DNA from: Lacrimispora xylanisolvens
GTDB taxonomy: Bacteria > Bacillota > Clostridia > Lachnospirales > Lachnospiraceae
Length of the DNA: 64,000 nucleotides
Assembly: GCF_002934545.1 (NCBI RefSeq)
Contig: NZ_PTJA01000008.1
Coordinates: 186,001-250,000 of the forward strand
Direction: 5' to 3'
Below the pieces are notes generated by a model that saw only the letters and a program-made list of their open reading frames with translations, did no database searches and had not been told where the DNA came from. The translations under genes and the position numbers were made by a program. Every line of letters starts with the position of its first letter. Position 1 is the stretch's first letter. This document shows positions 44,884 through 54,144 of the stretch, one piece after another.

Positions 44884-45090
44884 CTAATGGAGTAAAAAAA
44901 TTTTAGCTGCTTCTTCTTTTGTCAAAGATATGAACTTTATCATTCTGTTCATTTCCTGTACGGTAAAAGTATTTCCTTCTTTTTTCATCTTACGGTAAAA
45001 AGTACATCTGCTGATACCCATAGCGTCTGCAATCGATTCCTGAGTCAATCCGGAATCCGCTATCTTATCTTTTAGCATGTATATATTCAA
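44884..45090 (-). CDS. small HTH DNA-binding protein (XRE/Cro-like), copy 2
   Basis: 68 residues, paralogue of 36080-36286: DSGLTQESIADAMGISRCTFYRKMKKEGNTFTVQEMNRM against ESGITQEAIADAIGMSRCTFYRKMKRRGDTFTVEEMNKI. Same TTG start, with AGAGG 8 bases upstream. Divergent from the XRE regulator at 45243 across about 150 bases, suggesting a linked regulatory pair. No further domain; target unknown. Confidence 0.8.
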   Translation of the reverse strand: MNIYMLKDKIADSGLTQESIADAMGISRCTFYRKMKKEGNTFTVQEMNRMIKFISLTKEEAAKIFLLH

Positions 45091-45108
45091 ATAATTCACC
45101 TCTTTTCA

Positions 45109-45165
45109 GTTGCATTTATGCCACTATTATGTCATAAGAATAGCCTATAAAAAATAAAATGTCAA
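45109..45165 (-). promoter_or_regulatory. promoter and operator-like palindrome of small HTH copy 2
   Basis: Minus strand: TTGACA (45160-45165), 17-base spacer, TATTCT (45137-45142), then GCATAAATGCAAC (45109-45121). Same elements and order as before copy 1 at 36305-36360. Confidence 0.68.
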
Positions 45166-45192
45166 TATACAAGTCACCCCGGGGGGCACAAG

Positions 45193-45223
45193 TGTTGCAT
45201 TTTTGCAACATCAATGGTATGAT
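45193..45223 (+). promoter_or_regulatory. promoter of XRE regulator 1 with overlapping operator-like palindrome
   Basis: TTGCAT (45195-45200), 17-base spacer, TATGAT (45218-45223). The palindrome TGTTGCATTTTTGCAACA (45193-45210) covers the -35 box, an arrangement that implies repression, probably by the encoded protein itself. Confidence 0.68.
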
Positions 45224-45242
45224 ATTTACAGGAGGTAGGGAC

Positions 45243-45719
45243 ATGTCAATCACTGGTCAGAGAATTAAAGAAAGAAGAAAACAATTAGAAATGAGTGCTG
45301 ATGATGTAGCCGCTGAGTTAGGCGTTTCACGGTCTACCATATTCAGATATGAGAACGGACAAATAGAAAAAGTTCCTGCTAATGTTTTAGAAAAGCTGGC
45401 GGTTATTCTCAGAACTACCCCTGCTTATTTAATGGGCTGGCAGGATGACTGTTTTGAATACCCGGATTCCGGCACAGATGCTTCCCCATGGATTCATCGG
45501 TCTGCAAGCGGAAGCGAAGATTTTTTCCATGAAGATGAGGGAAAAGGATATCACACCAATGACAGCTTAGGCGCCATGATTAACAGCGCCGATCCGGACG
45601 ACAGAGATAAGATCACTGCCATGGTAAAGATCTATCTGACTCTGACTGATTCCGGTAAGAGAAAAGCCAACGATTATATGGTGGATTTATCCGAACAGCC
45701 AAAGTACCGAAAGTCATGA
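45243..45719 (+). CDS. XRE family transcriptional regulator 1
   Basis: 158 residues. HTH_3 domain in the first 70: GQRIKERRKQLEMSADDVAAELGVSRSTIFRYENGQIEKVPANVLEKLAVILRTTPAYLMGW. The C-terminal part is variable and ends TDSGKRKANDYMVDL. Close paralogue of the protein at 62769, with the same promoter architecture. Start at 45243 has GGAGG upstream; the frame to 45159 has no RBS and runs through the promoter. Divergent from small HTH copy 2. Confidence 0.9.
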   Translation: MSITGQRIKERRKQLEMSADDVAAELGVSRSTIFRYENGQIEKVPANVLEKLAVILRTTPAYLMGWQDDCFEYPDSGTDASPWIHRSASGSEDFFHEDEGKGYHTNDSLGAMINSADPDDRDKITAMVKIYLTLTDSGKRKANDYMVDLSEQPKYRKS

Positions 45720-45869
45720 CTTAATCCTGCTGTTTCTTAAGGATTTTTTACCAGTAAAAATTCTTGCGTCTGGTAATAAAATCTTGCTGATTTGTATTTC
45801 ATTTTATGATAAAATAAAAAGGATTTTTTTATACAAACAATACTATAGAAAAGCAGGAACAGTTGAACT

Positions 45870-47225
45870 ATGGAATCAAAATTAGAAAAAAAGTATGGAC
45901 TATTTACAGCCATTGCGATGGTAGTCGGCATCGTGATAGGAAGCGGTGTATTTTTTAAAGCCGAAAAGATTCTGACTGCAACAGGGGGAAATTTAAAGCA
46001 GGGAATTCTGGCCTGGATCGTCGGCGGTATTATTATGATTTCCTGTGCGTACACATTTTCTGTTATGGCTACGAAATATCAGTACATTAACGGTATTGTG
46101 GATTACGCTGAAGCAACCGTAGGAAAAAAATATGCCTATTTTGTAGGAAGTTTTATGGCAATTATTTACTACCCTACCATTACTTCTGTCCTTGCATGGG
46201 TATCCGCCCGGTATACCTGTGTCATCTTCGGTTTTTCCATTACCGGCGGAGAATGTATGACCATCGCCTGTCTTTATCTGATTTCCAGCTTTACAATCAA
46301 CGCGCTATCCCCTGTTTTAGCAGGAAAATTTCAGGTGAGCACGACTGTCATTAAGCTCATTCCTTTATTCCTTATGGCAATTGTGGGGACCTTTACAGGA
46401 CTTCGCAACGGAATGACTGCTTATAATTTTACCCATACCGTATCTGCCAGCACCGCCAACGGGCTGTTTACAGCTGTTGTTGCAGCCAGCTTCGCCTACG
46501 AGGGCTGGATCATTGCAACCTGTATCAATGCAGAACTTAGAAATGCAAAAAGAAATCTGCCTCTTGCCTTAATTTCTGGTACTTTAATTACTATGGCGGC
46601 GTATATCCTGTATTACATCGGACTGGCGGGAACCGTTAAAAATGAAATAATCATGGCAGGTGGTGAGGCTGGGGCCAAGCTGGCATTCCAGACTGTTTTC
46701 ACCTCAATAGGCGGAAATCTGTTATTTGTATTTGTAATTATCTCTTGTCTGGGCACATTAAACGGGCTGATGCTTGGCTGCACCCGGGGAATTTATTCTC
46801 TTGCTGCCAGGGGCCTGGGACCAAAACCCAAGGTATTCAGTCAGGTAGATTCCATGACCAACATGCCTGTTAATTCAGCTATTTTAGGGTTATTTCTTTG
46901 CGGCATCTGGCTGTTCTATTTCTACGGAGCAAATCTGACTGCCAGCTGGTTTGGATTTTTCACTTTTGATTCTTCTGAACTACCGATTGTGACAGTTTAT
47001 GCGTTATACGTTCCAATCTTTATTATGTTCATGGTAAAGAGCAAAGGACTTAACTTCTTTAATCGTATCTTAATGCCCTGTTTATCCCTTGCAGGCTGTG
47101 TATTTATGATTATTGCCGCATGGTTTGCCCACGGAATGGCTGTGGTTGCTTTTCTTATAGTATTTTTTGTTGTTATGATATTTAGTGCTTTGATTTTACA
47201 TCGGTCAGAGACAGTGAACAAATAA
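45870..47225 (+). CDS. APC family amino acid permease
   Basis: 451 residues, about twelve membrane segments. The APC start is clear: YGLFTAIAMVVGIVIGSGVFFKAEKIL (unwound helix 1, GSG motif). FAYEGWIIATCINAELRNAKRNLPLAL is the typical helix-6/loop region. Proton- or substrate-driven uptake or exchange of amino acids or related amines; substrate unknown. A weak RBS (AGGA at about 11 bases) precedes the ATG. Follows XRE regulator 1 by 150 bases, perhaps as a separate unit. Confidence 0.9.
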   Translation: MESKLEKKYGLFTAIAMVVGIVIGSGVFFKAEKILTATGGNLKQGILAWIVGGIIMISCAYTFSVMATKYQYINGIVDYAEATVGKKYAYFVGSFMAIIYYPTITSVLAWVSARYTCVIFGFSITGGECMTIACLYLISSFTINALSPVLAGKFQVSTTVIKLIPLFLMAIVGTFTGLRNGMTAYNFTHTVSASTANGLFTAVVAASFAYEGWIIATCINAELRNAKRNLPLALISGTLITMAAYILYYIGLAGTVKNEIIMAGGEAGAKLAFQTVFTSIGGNLLFVFVIISCLGTLNGLMLGCTRGIYSLAARGLGPKPKVFSQVDSMTNMPVNSAILGLFLCGIWLFYFYGANLTASWFGFFTFDSSELPIVTVYALYVPIFIMFMVKSKGLNFFNRILMPCLSLAGCVFMIIAAWFAHGMAVVAFLIVFFVVMIFSALILHRSETVNK

Positions 47226-47231
47226 AAATTC

Positions 47232-47272
47232 AGGGCTGGTATCCCGCAAGAGGATTCCAGCCCTTTTCTTTT
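47232..47272. terminator. bidirectional terminator between APC permease and LIV-2 operon
   Basis: Stem AGGGCTGG-ATCC / GGAT-CCAGCCCT with a short loop; TTTTCTTTT on the plus side and TTTTTATTT on the minus side. Between convergent genes. Confidence 0.85.
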
Positions 47273-47984
47273 ATAGTCCCAAATACTTCTTCCTTGTCTC
47301 TGCCGTCAGTTCATTGGTCGCCTGATGATGAACAATGGCGCCTCGTTCCAGAATATAGCAGTCGCTGCTGACCTTCATGGCAAACTTTACATTCTGTTCC
47401 GCTATCAGAATTGTTACTCCCTCAGCAACCAGATTTTGTACCATAGAAGCCAGCTGATCCACAATTATTGGTGCCAGCCCTTCTGTTATTTCATCCAAAA
47501 GCATCATTTTAGGATTCTGCATCAGCCCTCTGGCTACTGCCAGCATCTGCTTTTCCCCTCCTGAAAGCTTATCACCCTTTGAATCCTTTCGTTCCTCCAG
47601 GCGTGGGAAGAATGTATAGACTGTTTCCAGATTCCATTTGCTGCTGCCGTCAACGCCTGTACGGGCTGCCACTTTTAAGTTCTCTTCCGTAGATAACGTG
47701 GGGAAAATATGCCTTCCCTGGGGCACGTAGGCGATTCCCAGTCTGGCTATGGAATGACTTTTCATACCTGCCAGTTCTTTGCCGTCAAACTTCATACTTC
47801 CTTCGGTTTTACAATGTTCCTTGGGGTTAAGCATTCCCATAATTGTTTTCATGGTAGTGGATTTTCCCACACCGTTTCTTCCCAGCAGGCATACGGAAGT
47901 TCCCTGTCCCACTGACAGGGTGACTCCGTTTAAGATATGGCTTTTATCATAATAGCCGTGAACATCCTTTAATTCAAGTATCAC
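47271..47984 (-). CDS. livF: LIV-type ABC transporter ATP-binding protein LivF (operon 2)
   Basis: 237 residues. Walker A GRNGVGKSTTMKTIMG, signature LSGGEKQMLAVARGL, Walker B MMLLDEITEGLAP (an Ile-Thr in place of the usual Pro-Ser after DE), H-loop ILIAEQNVKFA. The stop codon is the last element of the operon. Overlaps livG by 4 bases. Confidence 0.94.
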   Translation of the reverse strand: MILELKDVHGYYDKSHILNGVTLSVGQGTSVCLLGRNGVGKSTTMKTIMGMLNPKEHCKTEGSMKFDGKELAGMKSHSIARLGIAYVPQGRHIFPTLSTEENLKVAARTGVDGSSKWNLETVYTFFPRLEERKDSKGDKLSGGEKQMLAVARGLMQNPKMMLLDEITEGLAPIIVDQLASMVQNLVAEGVTILIAEQNVKFAMKVSSDCYILERGAIVHHQATNELTAETRKKYLGL

Positions 47985-48733
47985 GATTCGCCACCTCCCA
48001 AATAAGCTTCCTGTACATACTGATTTTCCTTAATTTCCTCCGGCGTCCCGCTGGCAATCAGCTCACCATCCCGAAGTACGGAGATAACATCCGCATAGTT
48101 AAATACAATATCCATATCGTGTTCGATGAAAATAATGGTCATATTGCGTTCCTCCGCCAGCTTCCGGATCAGCTGCATCAGTGTATAAGCCTCTTCCCGG
48201 GCTACACCTGCCGCCGGCTCGTCCAGAATTAAGAGCTTTGGATCCATGGCAAGTGCTATGGCGATATCCAGTCGCCTCTGATCTCCATAGGAAAGATAAG
48301 CTGCTACTTCATTCATTTTACTTTCCAGACCTACCAGGGACAGATACCGTTTTACTTCTTCCTTTAAGTAACGATCATGGACGGGAAATAAACTGAATGT
48401 TTTCTTATTCATCTCAATCCTGGCAATCTGCACATTTTCATATACAGTCAGGCTGGTGAACAGTTTGGAAATCTGGAAGCACTTGGTCATTCCCTTATGA
48501 ACGATTTTATCAGGAGACAAGCCGGTAATATCGTCTCCCCGGAATAAAACCTTTCCGCTGCTTGGTACAGTCCGGTTGGTAATCAGATCCATCAATGTAC
48601 TTTTTCCAGCCCCATTGGGTCCGATAATGGCACGTACCTCTCCCTCCATGATTTCAAAAGAAACATTGCGGGTGGCGTGAAGTGCTCCGAAATAACGGTT
48701 TAAATTCTCAACTTTTAAAATAGGTTCACTCAT
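47981..48733 (-). CDS. livG: LIV-type ABC transporter ATP-binding protein LivG (operon 2)
   Basis: 250 residues. Walker A GPNGAGKSTLMDLITN, signature LSYGDQRRLDIAIAL, Walker B LLILDEPAAGV, H-loop IIFIEHDMDIVF, ending VQEAYLGGG. Overlaps both neighbours by 4 bases. Confidence 0.95.
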   Translation of the reverse strand: MSEPILKVENLNRYFGALHATRNVSFEIMEGEVRAIIGPNGAGKSTLMDLITNRTVPSSGKVLFRGDDITGLSPDKIVHKGMTKCFQISKLFTSLTVYENVQIARIEMNKKTFSLFPVHDRYLKEEVKRYLSLVGLESKMNEVAAYLSYGDQRRLDIAIALAMDPKLLILDEPAAGVAREEAYTLMQLIRKLAEERNMTIIFIEHDMDIVFNYADVISVLRDGELIASGTPEEIKENQYVQEAYLGGGES

Positions 48734-49698
48734 TTTTTAACAGCCCCCTTTTTTGCAGGCTCATTAAGTTCCTTTGTCACTTTATCGCGCAGAAGGCCTC
48801 CCTGTAGAAACAGCACGCAAAGCACAATGATCGCCCCCAGTACAAACTGATAATAGTTAGTAAGAATGGATAACTGCGTCGATATAAACGTAACGATGAC
48901 CGCTCCTAAAATAGGTCCAAAGAAGCTGTACATACCTCCAATCAGGCACATGACCAGTCCCTCTGTAGAGGTATTGGTAGAAAACATAACCGGGAAAGCT
49001 CCCATATTTCTCATTGCGTAGAGAATGCCGGCAATGGTTACAAAAAAACTGGAGACCATACAGGCACACAGCCTTACATGCATGGTATTCATTCCAATAA
49101 AGGTAAGCCTTTCTAAATTATCACGGCTCCCTTTTAAAACAGTGGCAAAGGGGCTGTGGAAAAACAGGTAAATCAAAACAATACAGATCACACAGACAAA
49201 AAAGCATAAGTAAAAGTTGCCGCTTGGGCTGCTGGCAAAAGGAAGGCGCACATTGCCGGTCAGTCCGGTATCAGAGCCCACGTACTGGATTTTAAATACC
49301 ATTGTATACAATAAGGTATTGATACCCATGCTTACAAAAGCAAAGGTGAGATCGTCGTTGGCCCGCAGACATATTACATTAATAAACAGAGATATCGCCA
49401 TGGATATAACAATTGCTGCCACAATTGCCAGGGTGCGGTCCAGACCCCCTCTCACGCACATAATGACATAAACATAAGAACCCATACCAAAGTAAGTGGC
49501 CATACCCAAAGGCCGCAGGCCTCCGAAGCCCAGAATAATATTTAAAGCGGAGGCAAAAAGCATCATGATTACAGTACGGCTCATAAAATCAAGCACCGAA
49601 TCAGATGCAAAGAGGGAATATGCAAAAATCGTTATGACAAGCACTGCTCCCACTATGGCATCCTGTTTTATCTTTGAAAGTGATTTCCATGCTTTCAT
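48730..49698 (-). CDS. livM: LIV-type ABC transporter permease LivM (operon 2)
   Basis: 322 residues, eight to nine membrane segments. GFGGLRPLGMATYFGMGSYV stands at the place of the usual GxxGQxSLGHAAF, a divergent form; LKGSRDNLERLTFIGMN matches the conserved REN-x-RA region only loosely. IGGMYSFFGPILGAVIV is typical. Start ATG overlaps the livH stop by one base. Confidence 0.9.
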   Translation of the reverse strand: MKAWKSLSKIKQDAIVGAVLVITIFAYSLFASDSVLDFMSRTVIMMLFASALNIILGFGGLRPLGMATYFGMGSYVYVIMCVRGGLDRTLAIVAAIVISMAISLFINVICLRANDDLTFAFVSMGINTLLYTMVFKIQYVGSDTGLTGNVRLPFASSPSGNFYLCFFVCVICIVLIYLFFHSPFATVLKGSRDNLERLTFIGMNTMHVRLCACMVSSFFVTIAGILYAMRNMGAFPVMFSTNTSTEGLVMCLIGGMYSFFGPILGAVIVTFISTQLSILTNYYQFVLGAIIVLCVLFLQGGLLRDKVTKELNEPAKKGAVKK

Positions 49699-50564
49699 CA
49701 GCGTCCCTCCCTCCTGGTAAAAATACCTTTTGGATTAATGAACATGCAGATTACCATTAAAGCAGCGGGCAGTACATTGTAATACTGCGGCAGATAGACT
49801 GCTCCAAACGCATTGACCAGACCAACCAGCAGGGCGGCAGGCAGACAGCCATCCATATTACGCAGACCGCCGATGCAGAGAATTGGCATGACATTACCAA
49901 AAATAGACAATCCTTCCTTAGGACTCATTCCGGTAACAGGGGCATTTAAAACGCCACCCAGTCCCGCTATGCCAATTCCGATCATAAACAGGACACTAAA
50001 CATCTGGTTTACATTGACGCCTAAGTTGGCGACCATGGGGCGGTCGCTGATAATGGCACGGGTCAGCATACCCAGTTTGGTCTTATTGATCATTAACCAG
50101 AACGCGAAGGCAGTTATTCCTGATATAACAATTTCGAAAATATAATATACCGGGAATTTAATCCCCACAATTTTAACGCCTCCATTTAGGAAAGCAGGCA
50201 GAGACAGCAGCCGGATGCTATACCCCCAGAACATAACAATAATATCGCATAGCATATACGCTACGCCATATGTCAGCAGCATAATATACAGCATATCCTT
50301 GCCAAACAGAGGTCTGGTAGCCTTCTCCACAAAATATCCGATTCCAGCCACAAGAATGGGCACCAGAATGAGCGACGGAACAAAACCAATTTTAGCAGCT
50401 ATGGTATAGGTTAAATAGGTTCCAAGAACATAAAATGCCCCCTGACCGAAATTAACCATGCTCATGCCGCTGATAATCAGCGAAACACCGGCAATCATCA
50501 GGTAGGAAACCATTCCATTGCTGATGCCGGAGATGAGAGTTTGAAAAAAGAATGATACGGTCAT
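49698..50564 (-). CDS. livH: LIV-type ABC transporter permease LivH (operon 2)
   Basis: 288 residues, eight membrane segments: TLISGISNGMVSYLMIAGVSLI, MVNFGQGAFYVLGTYL, RAIISDRPMVANLGVN. Start at 50564 has GGAGG 7 bases before it; the frame to 50603 has no RBS. 67 bases after the binding-protein gene. Confidence 0.92.
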   Translation of the reverse strand: MTVSFFFQTLISGISNGMVSYLMIAGVSLIISGMSMVNFGQGAFYVLGTYLTYTIAAKIGFVPSLILVPILVAGIGYFVEKATRPLFGKDMLYIMLLTYGVAYMLCDIIVMFWGYSIRLLSLPAFLNGGVKIVGIKFPVYYIFEIVISGITAFAFWLMINKTKLGMLTRAIISDRPMVANLGVNVNQMFSVLFMIGIGIAGLGGVLNAPVTGMSPKEGLSIFGNVMPILCIGGLRNMDGCLPAALLVGLVNAFGAVYLPQYYNVLPAALMVICMFINPKGIFTRREGR

Positions 50565-50631
50565 TAGATATCCTCCAGTATGATAAAACAGGCGGCAGGC
50601 CATTCTATTCTGCCGCCTGATGGGAACGGAT

Positions 50632-52026
50632 TTACTTGGTACTTAAATCAGTAAAGGTGTATCCATTTTCCTGCGCATATTTCTGAACGTCTTCCTTCGA
50701 TGGCAGCATCTCATTTCCCTGATATACTGCATAGATATCGCCAACAGGAATTGCCCATTTATTGGTAGGATCTTTAATCGCAGTCACATAATAATAAGCA
50801 TGAGCCATTAAATGATCGAAATCGCGGAAATATAAATCTTTGCCGTAAAGAGTGCTGAAGTGTACGGTGCTAAGCGCGTTGGTCATTGCTTCCGGAGATA
50901 AGTCGCCGGCAGTTGTCTTGGCAGCCTCTGTAATTGCTTTGATGCCTACATACCAGGTATAGCCCATATCGGAAGGTCCGATCTCTTTATTATAATATTT
51001 CTGTCCGATCTCAGAATATTTTATGGCAAATTCAGCATTTCCCTCGATCTCGTCAAGCCAGAATGGCCATAACTGCACCCCATGTACTTTGCCGTATGGA
51101 TAATTTCCGCTCTCTGCCAAAGCTGTTGTATTAGTGGAATCGCAGGTATACCATCCAAGATAATCACAGTTGTCCCACAATCCAAACTGGGTACCCTGAT
51201 TTACAAGGGAAACAAAGTTCGGACCTGCAACAGCTCCAATGATTACATCAGGGTTCTTGCCAACTACCGAGGAAATGATAGTGGAGAATTCAGTGGAGTT
51301 ACTGGATACCTGATTGGAACCCAGGTTTTTAAAACCATCTCCCAGCTCTCTGTAGAAAAAATCGCGGCTGTCACCGGAAGCTCCGCCGTCATTGCCAATA
51401 AAGAATGCACTCTGATACCCCTTATCAGCAGCGTATTTCGCATTCATCTTAGCAATGGGCCATGCCACGAATCCGCAGGAAAACATATATTTCGAAGCGT
51501 TTTCTACCGTTACACGGGTATTCATGGTGCAGGGAGTCACCATAGGAAACTTATTCTCATCTGCCCAGGTCGCACCGGTTGGAGCTTCTCCATCTGACTT
51601 AGGTCCCAGAATGGCAATACACCCCTCATTAACCAGCTCGGTAGCTTTCTGCGCTACATTTGCTGAGTCACTTGCCGTATCCCGATACACCAGTTCAAAT
51701 GGGATTCCATTTAATCCTCCCGCTTCATTGGCCTCTTCCATAGCCAATATGGCTCCAGCTTCCGCCCAGGTTACGGTAGCTGCCGCTGCGGAGGAGCGGT
51801 CAGTCAGAACACCGATTTTTATAGTTTTACCGTTATTTCCACCAGATGCGCTGGTGCTTTGACTTTCCCCTGCTGCTGTAGTTGCTGCTGTAGTTGCTGC
51901 TGCCGTTGCAGGTGCCCCCGCTGAAGATGCCGCCGTAGTTGAGGAACCGGAGTCTACTGTACCGGTACATGCCGTCATAGAAGCCATCATCGAGGCTGCC
52001 AACGCCAAAGAGATTATTTTTTTCAT
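50632..52026 (-). CDS. LIV-type substrate-binding lipoprotein (operon 2)
   Basis: 464 residues. Lipoprotein signal with SMTAC (Cys about residue 20), a long Ala/Thr/Ser linker (about residues 25-62), then a Peripla_BP_6 fold: IKIGVLTDRSSAAAATVTWAEAG, LVYRDTASDSANVAQKATELV in part, CIAILGPKSDGEAPTGATW. Longer than the operon 1 protein and not closely similar to it. Start at 52026 has GGAGG 9 bases upstream. Follows the two PEP mutase-like genes. Confidence 0.93.
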   Translation of the reverse strand: MKKIISLALAASMMASMTACTGTVDSGSSTTAASSAGAPATAAATTAATTAAGESQSTSASGGNNGKTIKIGVLTDRSSAAAATVTWAEAGAILAMEEANEAGGLNGIPFELVYRDTASDSANVAQKATELVNEGCIAILGPKSDGEAPTGATWADENKFPMVTPCTMNTRVTVENASKYMFSCGFVAWPIAKMNAKYAADKGYQSAFFIGNDGGASGDSRDFFYRELGDGFKNLGSNQVSSNSTEFSTIISSVVGKNPDVIIGAVAGPNFVSLVNQGTQFGLWDNCDYLGWYTCDSTNTTALAESGNYPYGKVHGVQLWPFWLDEIEGNAEFAIKYSEIGQKYYNKEIGPSDMGYTWYVGIKAITEAAKTTAGDLSPEAMTNALSTVHFSTLYGKDLYFRDFDHLMAHAYYYVTAIKDPTNKWAIPVGDIYAVYQGNEMLPSKEDVQKYAQENGYTFTDLSTK

Positions 52027-52097
52027 ATGATTTTTCCTCCAATACATTTCCTTATACTTCTTCCTTTTAATTAATTTCCCAAAGAAACAATTATATA

Positions 52098-53138
52098 TTA
52101 CTGCTCATCCGGATTATGAACATCATCCTCTCGTACGAAATAATCCGCATTGCGCTGTGCCACAGAATCCCGCGGTTCTCTTACAAAAGAATTCTCAGCC
52201 TCTACCCAGCTGCTGTCAGTAAGTCCGAACATGCTCATTGTAGTAAAGGTCTTATAACCGGTTTCATCAAAATGATAATCTACATAATCATTATTCTGAT
52301 CTTTCATTACATGACGTCCCACATCAAGCATGGCAAGCATAGCTGCGTGAGCACTGTAATGAACACCTGCCAGTTTATATACTCCCAGCTCCTTTAATTC
52401 ATCCACAGATACCTCCTCCGGATCATGAGCTTTTCCACAAAGATCCGGATACCACATGGGGAAATTCTCATACCTGGACCCTCTTGCGTTTAATGCATCC
52501 CGCAATTTTCGGCACATGAGAAGCTTTTTCTTTCTGTCCGGAATCTTATGCATCCACAGAATGCAAAGCATATCGGCACCGGCGTCTATGTAAGCCGCAC
52601 ACCTGTTAACGGCAGCAGCGAAGTCGTGAATCAGATCGCTGTCACAGCGGGCAATTAAAAAGCCATTATGCCCGTTTGCATTCAGCCCGGCTCTGGCTGC
52701 TTTAAACCGCAGGACGGCATCTGATATGGAAAGCTGTCCCTTTCTTGCCAGTTCTGATGTGTCCGTAACCAGAACTCCTGCTGCTCCGGCCTGCATAATA
52801 CGCATACAGCCATACTGGGCATTCAGCGCCCGTCCAAGTCCAAAACCGTCATCTGCATCGATAATTAATGGCATGGGGGTCATACGGGTGATCTGCTCTG
52901 TTACCCGGACAAAATCATCAATTGACAGGAGCTGCAAATCAGGGATACCAGTCAACGCACAAGCCAGATCGCCGCTGGAAACCATAATCACTTCAAAACC
53001 GTTCATCTCAGCGGCTCTTGCAGACAGGCAGTCATGCAATTCAGGTACAATCAAAACCTGATCTTTTGCTATCAGTTTTCTAAGCCGGTCTGACGCAGGC
53101 TCCTTCCTGTCTGGTGTCAGAATGTAAGGTAAACTCAT
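52098..53138 (-). CDS. isocitrate lyase/PEP mutase superfamily protein A
   Basis: 346 residues, TIM-barrel enzyme of the ICL/PEPM superfamily, acting on C-C or C-P bonds of oxo/hydroxy acids. Mg2+ site: PLIIDADDGFGLG; GFEVIMVSSGDLACALTGIPD is the family N-terminal part; GFLIARCDSD and GADMLCIL follow. The lyase catalytic motif KCGH is not present, the equivalent loop reading TDTSELARKGQL, so isocitrate or methylisocitrate lyase activity is unlikely. 22 bases downstream of its paralogue. Confidence 0.86.
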   Translation of the reverse strand: MSLPYILTPDRKEPASDRLRKLIAKDQVLIVPELHDCLSARAAEMNGFEVIMVSSGDLACALTGIPDLQLLSIDDFVRVTEQITRMTPMPLIIDADDGFGLGRALNAQYGCMRIMQAGAAGVLVTDTSELARKGQLSISDAVLRFKAARAGLNANGHNGFLIARCDSDLIHDFAAAVNRCAAYIDAGADMLCILWMHKIPDRKKKLLMCRKLRDALNARGSRYENFPMWYPDLCGKAHDPEEVSVDELKELGVYKLAGVHYSAHAAMLAMLDVGRHVMKDQNNDYVDYHFDETGYKTFTTMSMFGLTDSSWVEAENSFVREPRDSVAQRNADYFVREDDVHNPDEQ

Positions 53139-53160
53139 TGCTGCAACCTCCTTTCTGGTT

Positions 53161-54144
53161 TTACAGGCGATCCTTAATATCCGGCCTTACGAATCCTTCC
53201 GGATAATCCTCTACCTGATGCCCTACTATTGTGTATTGTTTATTACCCTGCGTAAAACTGTTTTCCAATGCAAGATATGCCTGTGGATCATACATACCGG
53301 AACAGGAGAAACTTTCAATCCCGGAAGCCGGTGCAGTTTCAAAGGAATAGGTTACACTCTGATTCTTGTAGTTTACCAGTCCATGCTCAAGCATACCCTC
53401 CATTGCTGCCTTCATGGTATAATGGCTGCTGCACATCTTAAAACCAAGGGGAGTCAGGTCTTCCATCGTAACTGACGGGTGATAATGTCCATCCTCTCCT
53501 TTATAAGCCCGCACATCTGCAAAAATCTTGGGTCCGGTGACGATTTCTGCCATCTGAGCTGCCTGCTCAAGGTCTCCAACCAGCACCATCATCGCAATTA
53601 CATACTGTCCCATCTCTTTGCCAATGTTGATGGCTTCCTGCAAACGCTCACAGCCTTCCTTCATCTGCACGGGATCTGCCGGATCTGCATTGCTGCGGGC
53701 AATCAGCAGACAATCTGTTCCTTCCAGACCTGCCAGCGCCGCACGTACCTTGGCAATATACTTATCCCGGGGAAGAATCTTTGTTGTTTCTTCCATATCA
53801 GCGGAATCTTCCAGCTGAATTGCTGCCGCACCTGCTGCTGAAAGAATTCTTGCTGAACGGTACACTGCCAGAGGTCCGCCAAAACCATCTTCGATGTCAG
53901 CAATCAGCGGAATGGAAGAAGTCTGAGCCACTCTGCTTACTACCCTCTCCAGGTCACTTAAATTAGTAAATCCGTAGTCAATTACACCGTTCAATGAAAT
54001 GGAAACCTCTCCACCCGACAGAAGGCTTACCGGGAATCCGCACATCTCCACTGCATGATTGGAAGCGCAGTCATATACGCAGGGCACTAAGAAACACTCT
54101 TTGCTTTCATCCAAAATCTGACGTAAGTTTTTTTTACTTGCCAT
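53161..54144 (-). CDS. isocitrate lyase/PEP mutase superfamily protein B
   Basis: 327 residues, paralogue of the 52098 protein. Family motifs VPCVYDCASNHAVEMCGF, SGGEVSISLNGVIDYG, the Mg2+ site PLIADIEDGFGG, AAAIQLEDSADMEE and CLLIARSNAD. The KCGH lyase motif is replaced by a loop reading TTKILPRDKYIAKV, so it is closer to the PEP-mutase/hydrolase/decarboxylase branch. First gene of the LIV-2 operon; the two enzymes presumably cleave or rearrange the imported acid. Product not predictable. Confidence 0.88.
   Translation of the reverse strand: MASKKNLRQILDESKECFLVPCVYDCASNHAVEMCGFPVSLLSGGEVSISLNGVIDYGFTNLSDLERVVSRVAQTSSIPLIADIEDGFGGPLAVYRSARILSAAGAAAIQLEDSADMEETTKILPRDKYIAKVRAALAGLEGTDCLLIARSNADPADPVQMKEGCERLQEAINIGKEMGQYVIAMMVLVGDLEQAAQMAEIVTGPKIFADVRAYKGEDGHYHPSVTMEDLTPLGFKMCSSHYTMKAAMEGMLEHGLVNYKNQSVTYSFETAPASGIESFSCSGMYDPQAYLALENSFTQGNKQYTIVGHQVEDYPEGFVRPDIKDRL

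Noticed and set aside
45737-46054. 105-codon minus-strand frame before the APC permease
   Set aside because: Overlaps the permease 5' end antisense; no RBS; content is poly-Phe/Lys from AT-rich DNA.
51082-51597. 171-codon plus-strand frame over the LIV-2 binding protein
   Set aside because: Antisense shadow of a clear solute-binding protein gene.
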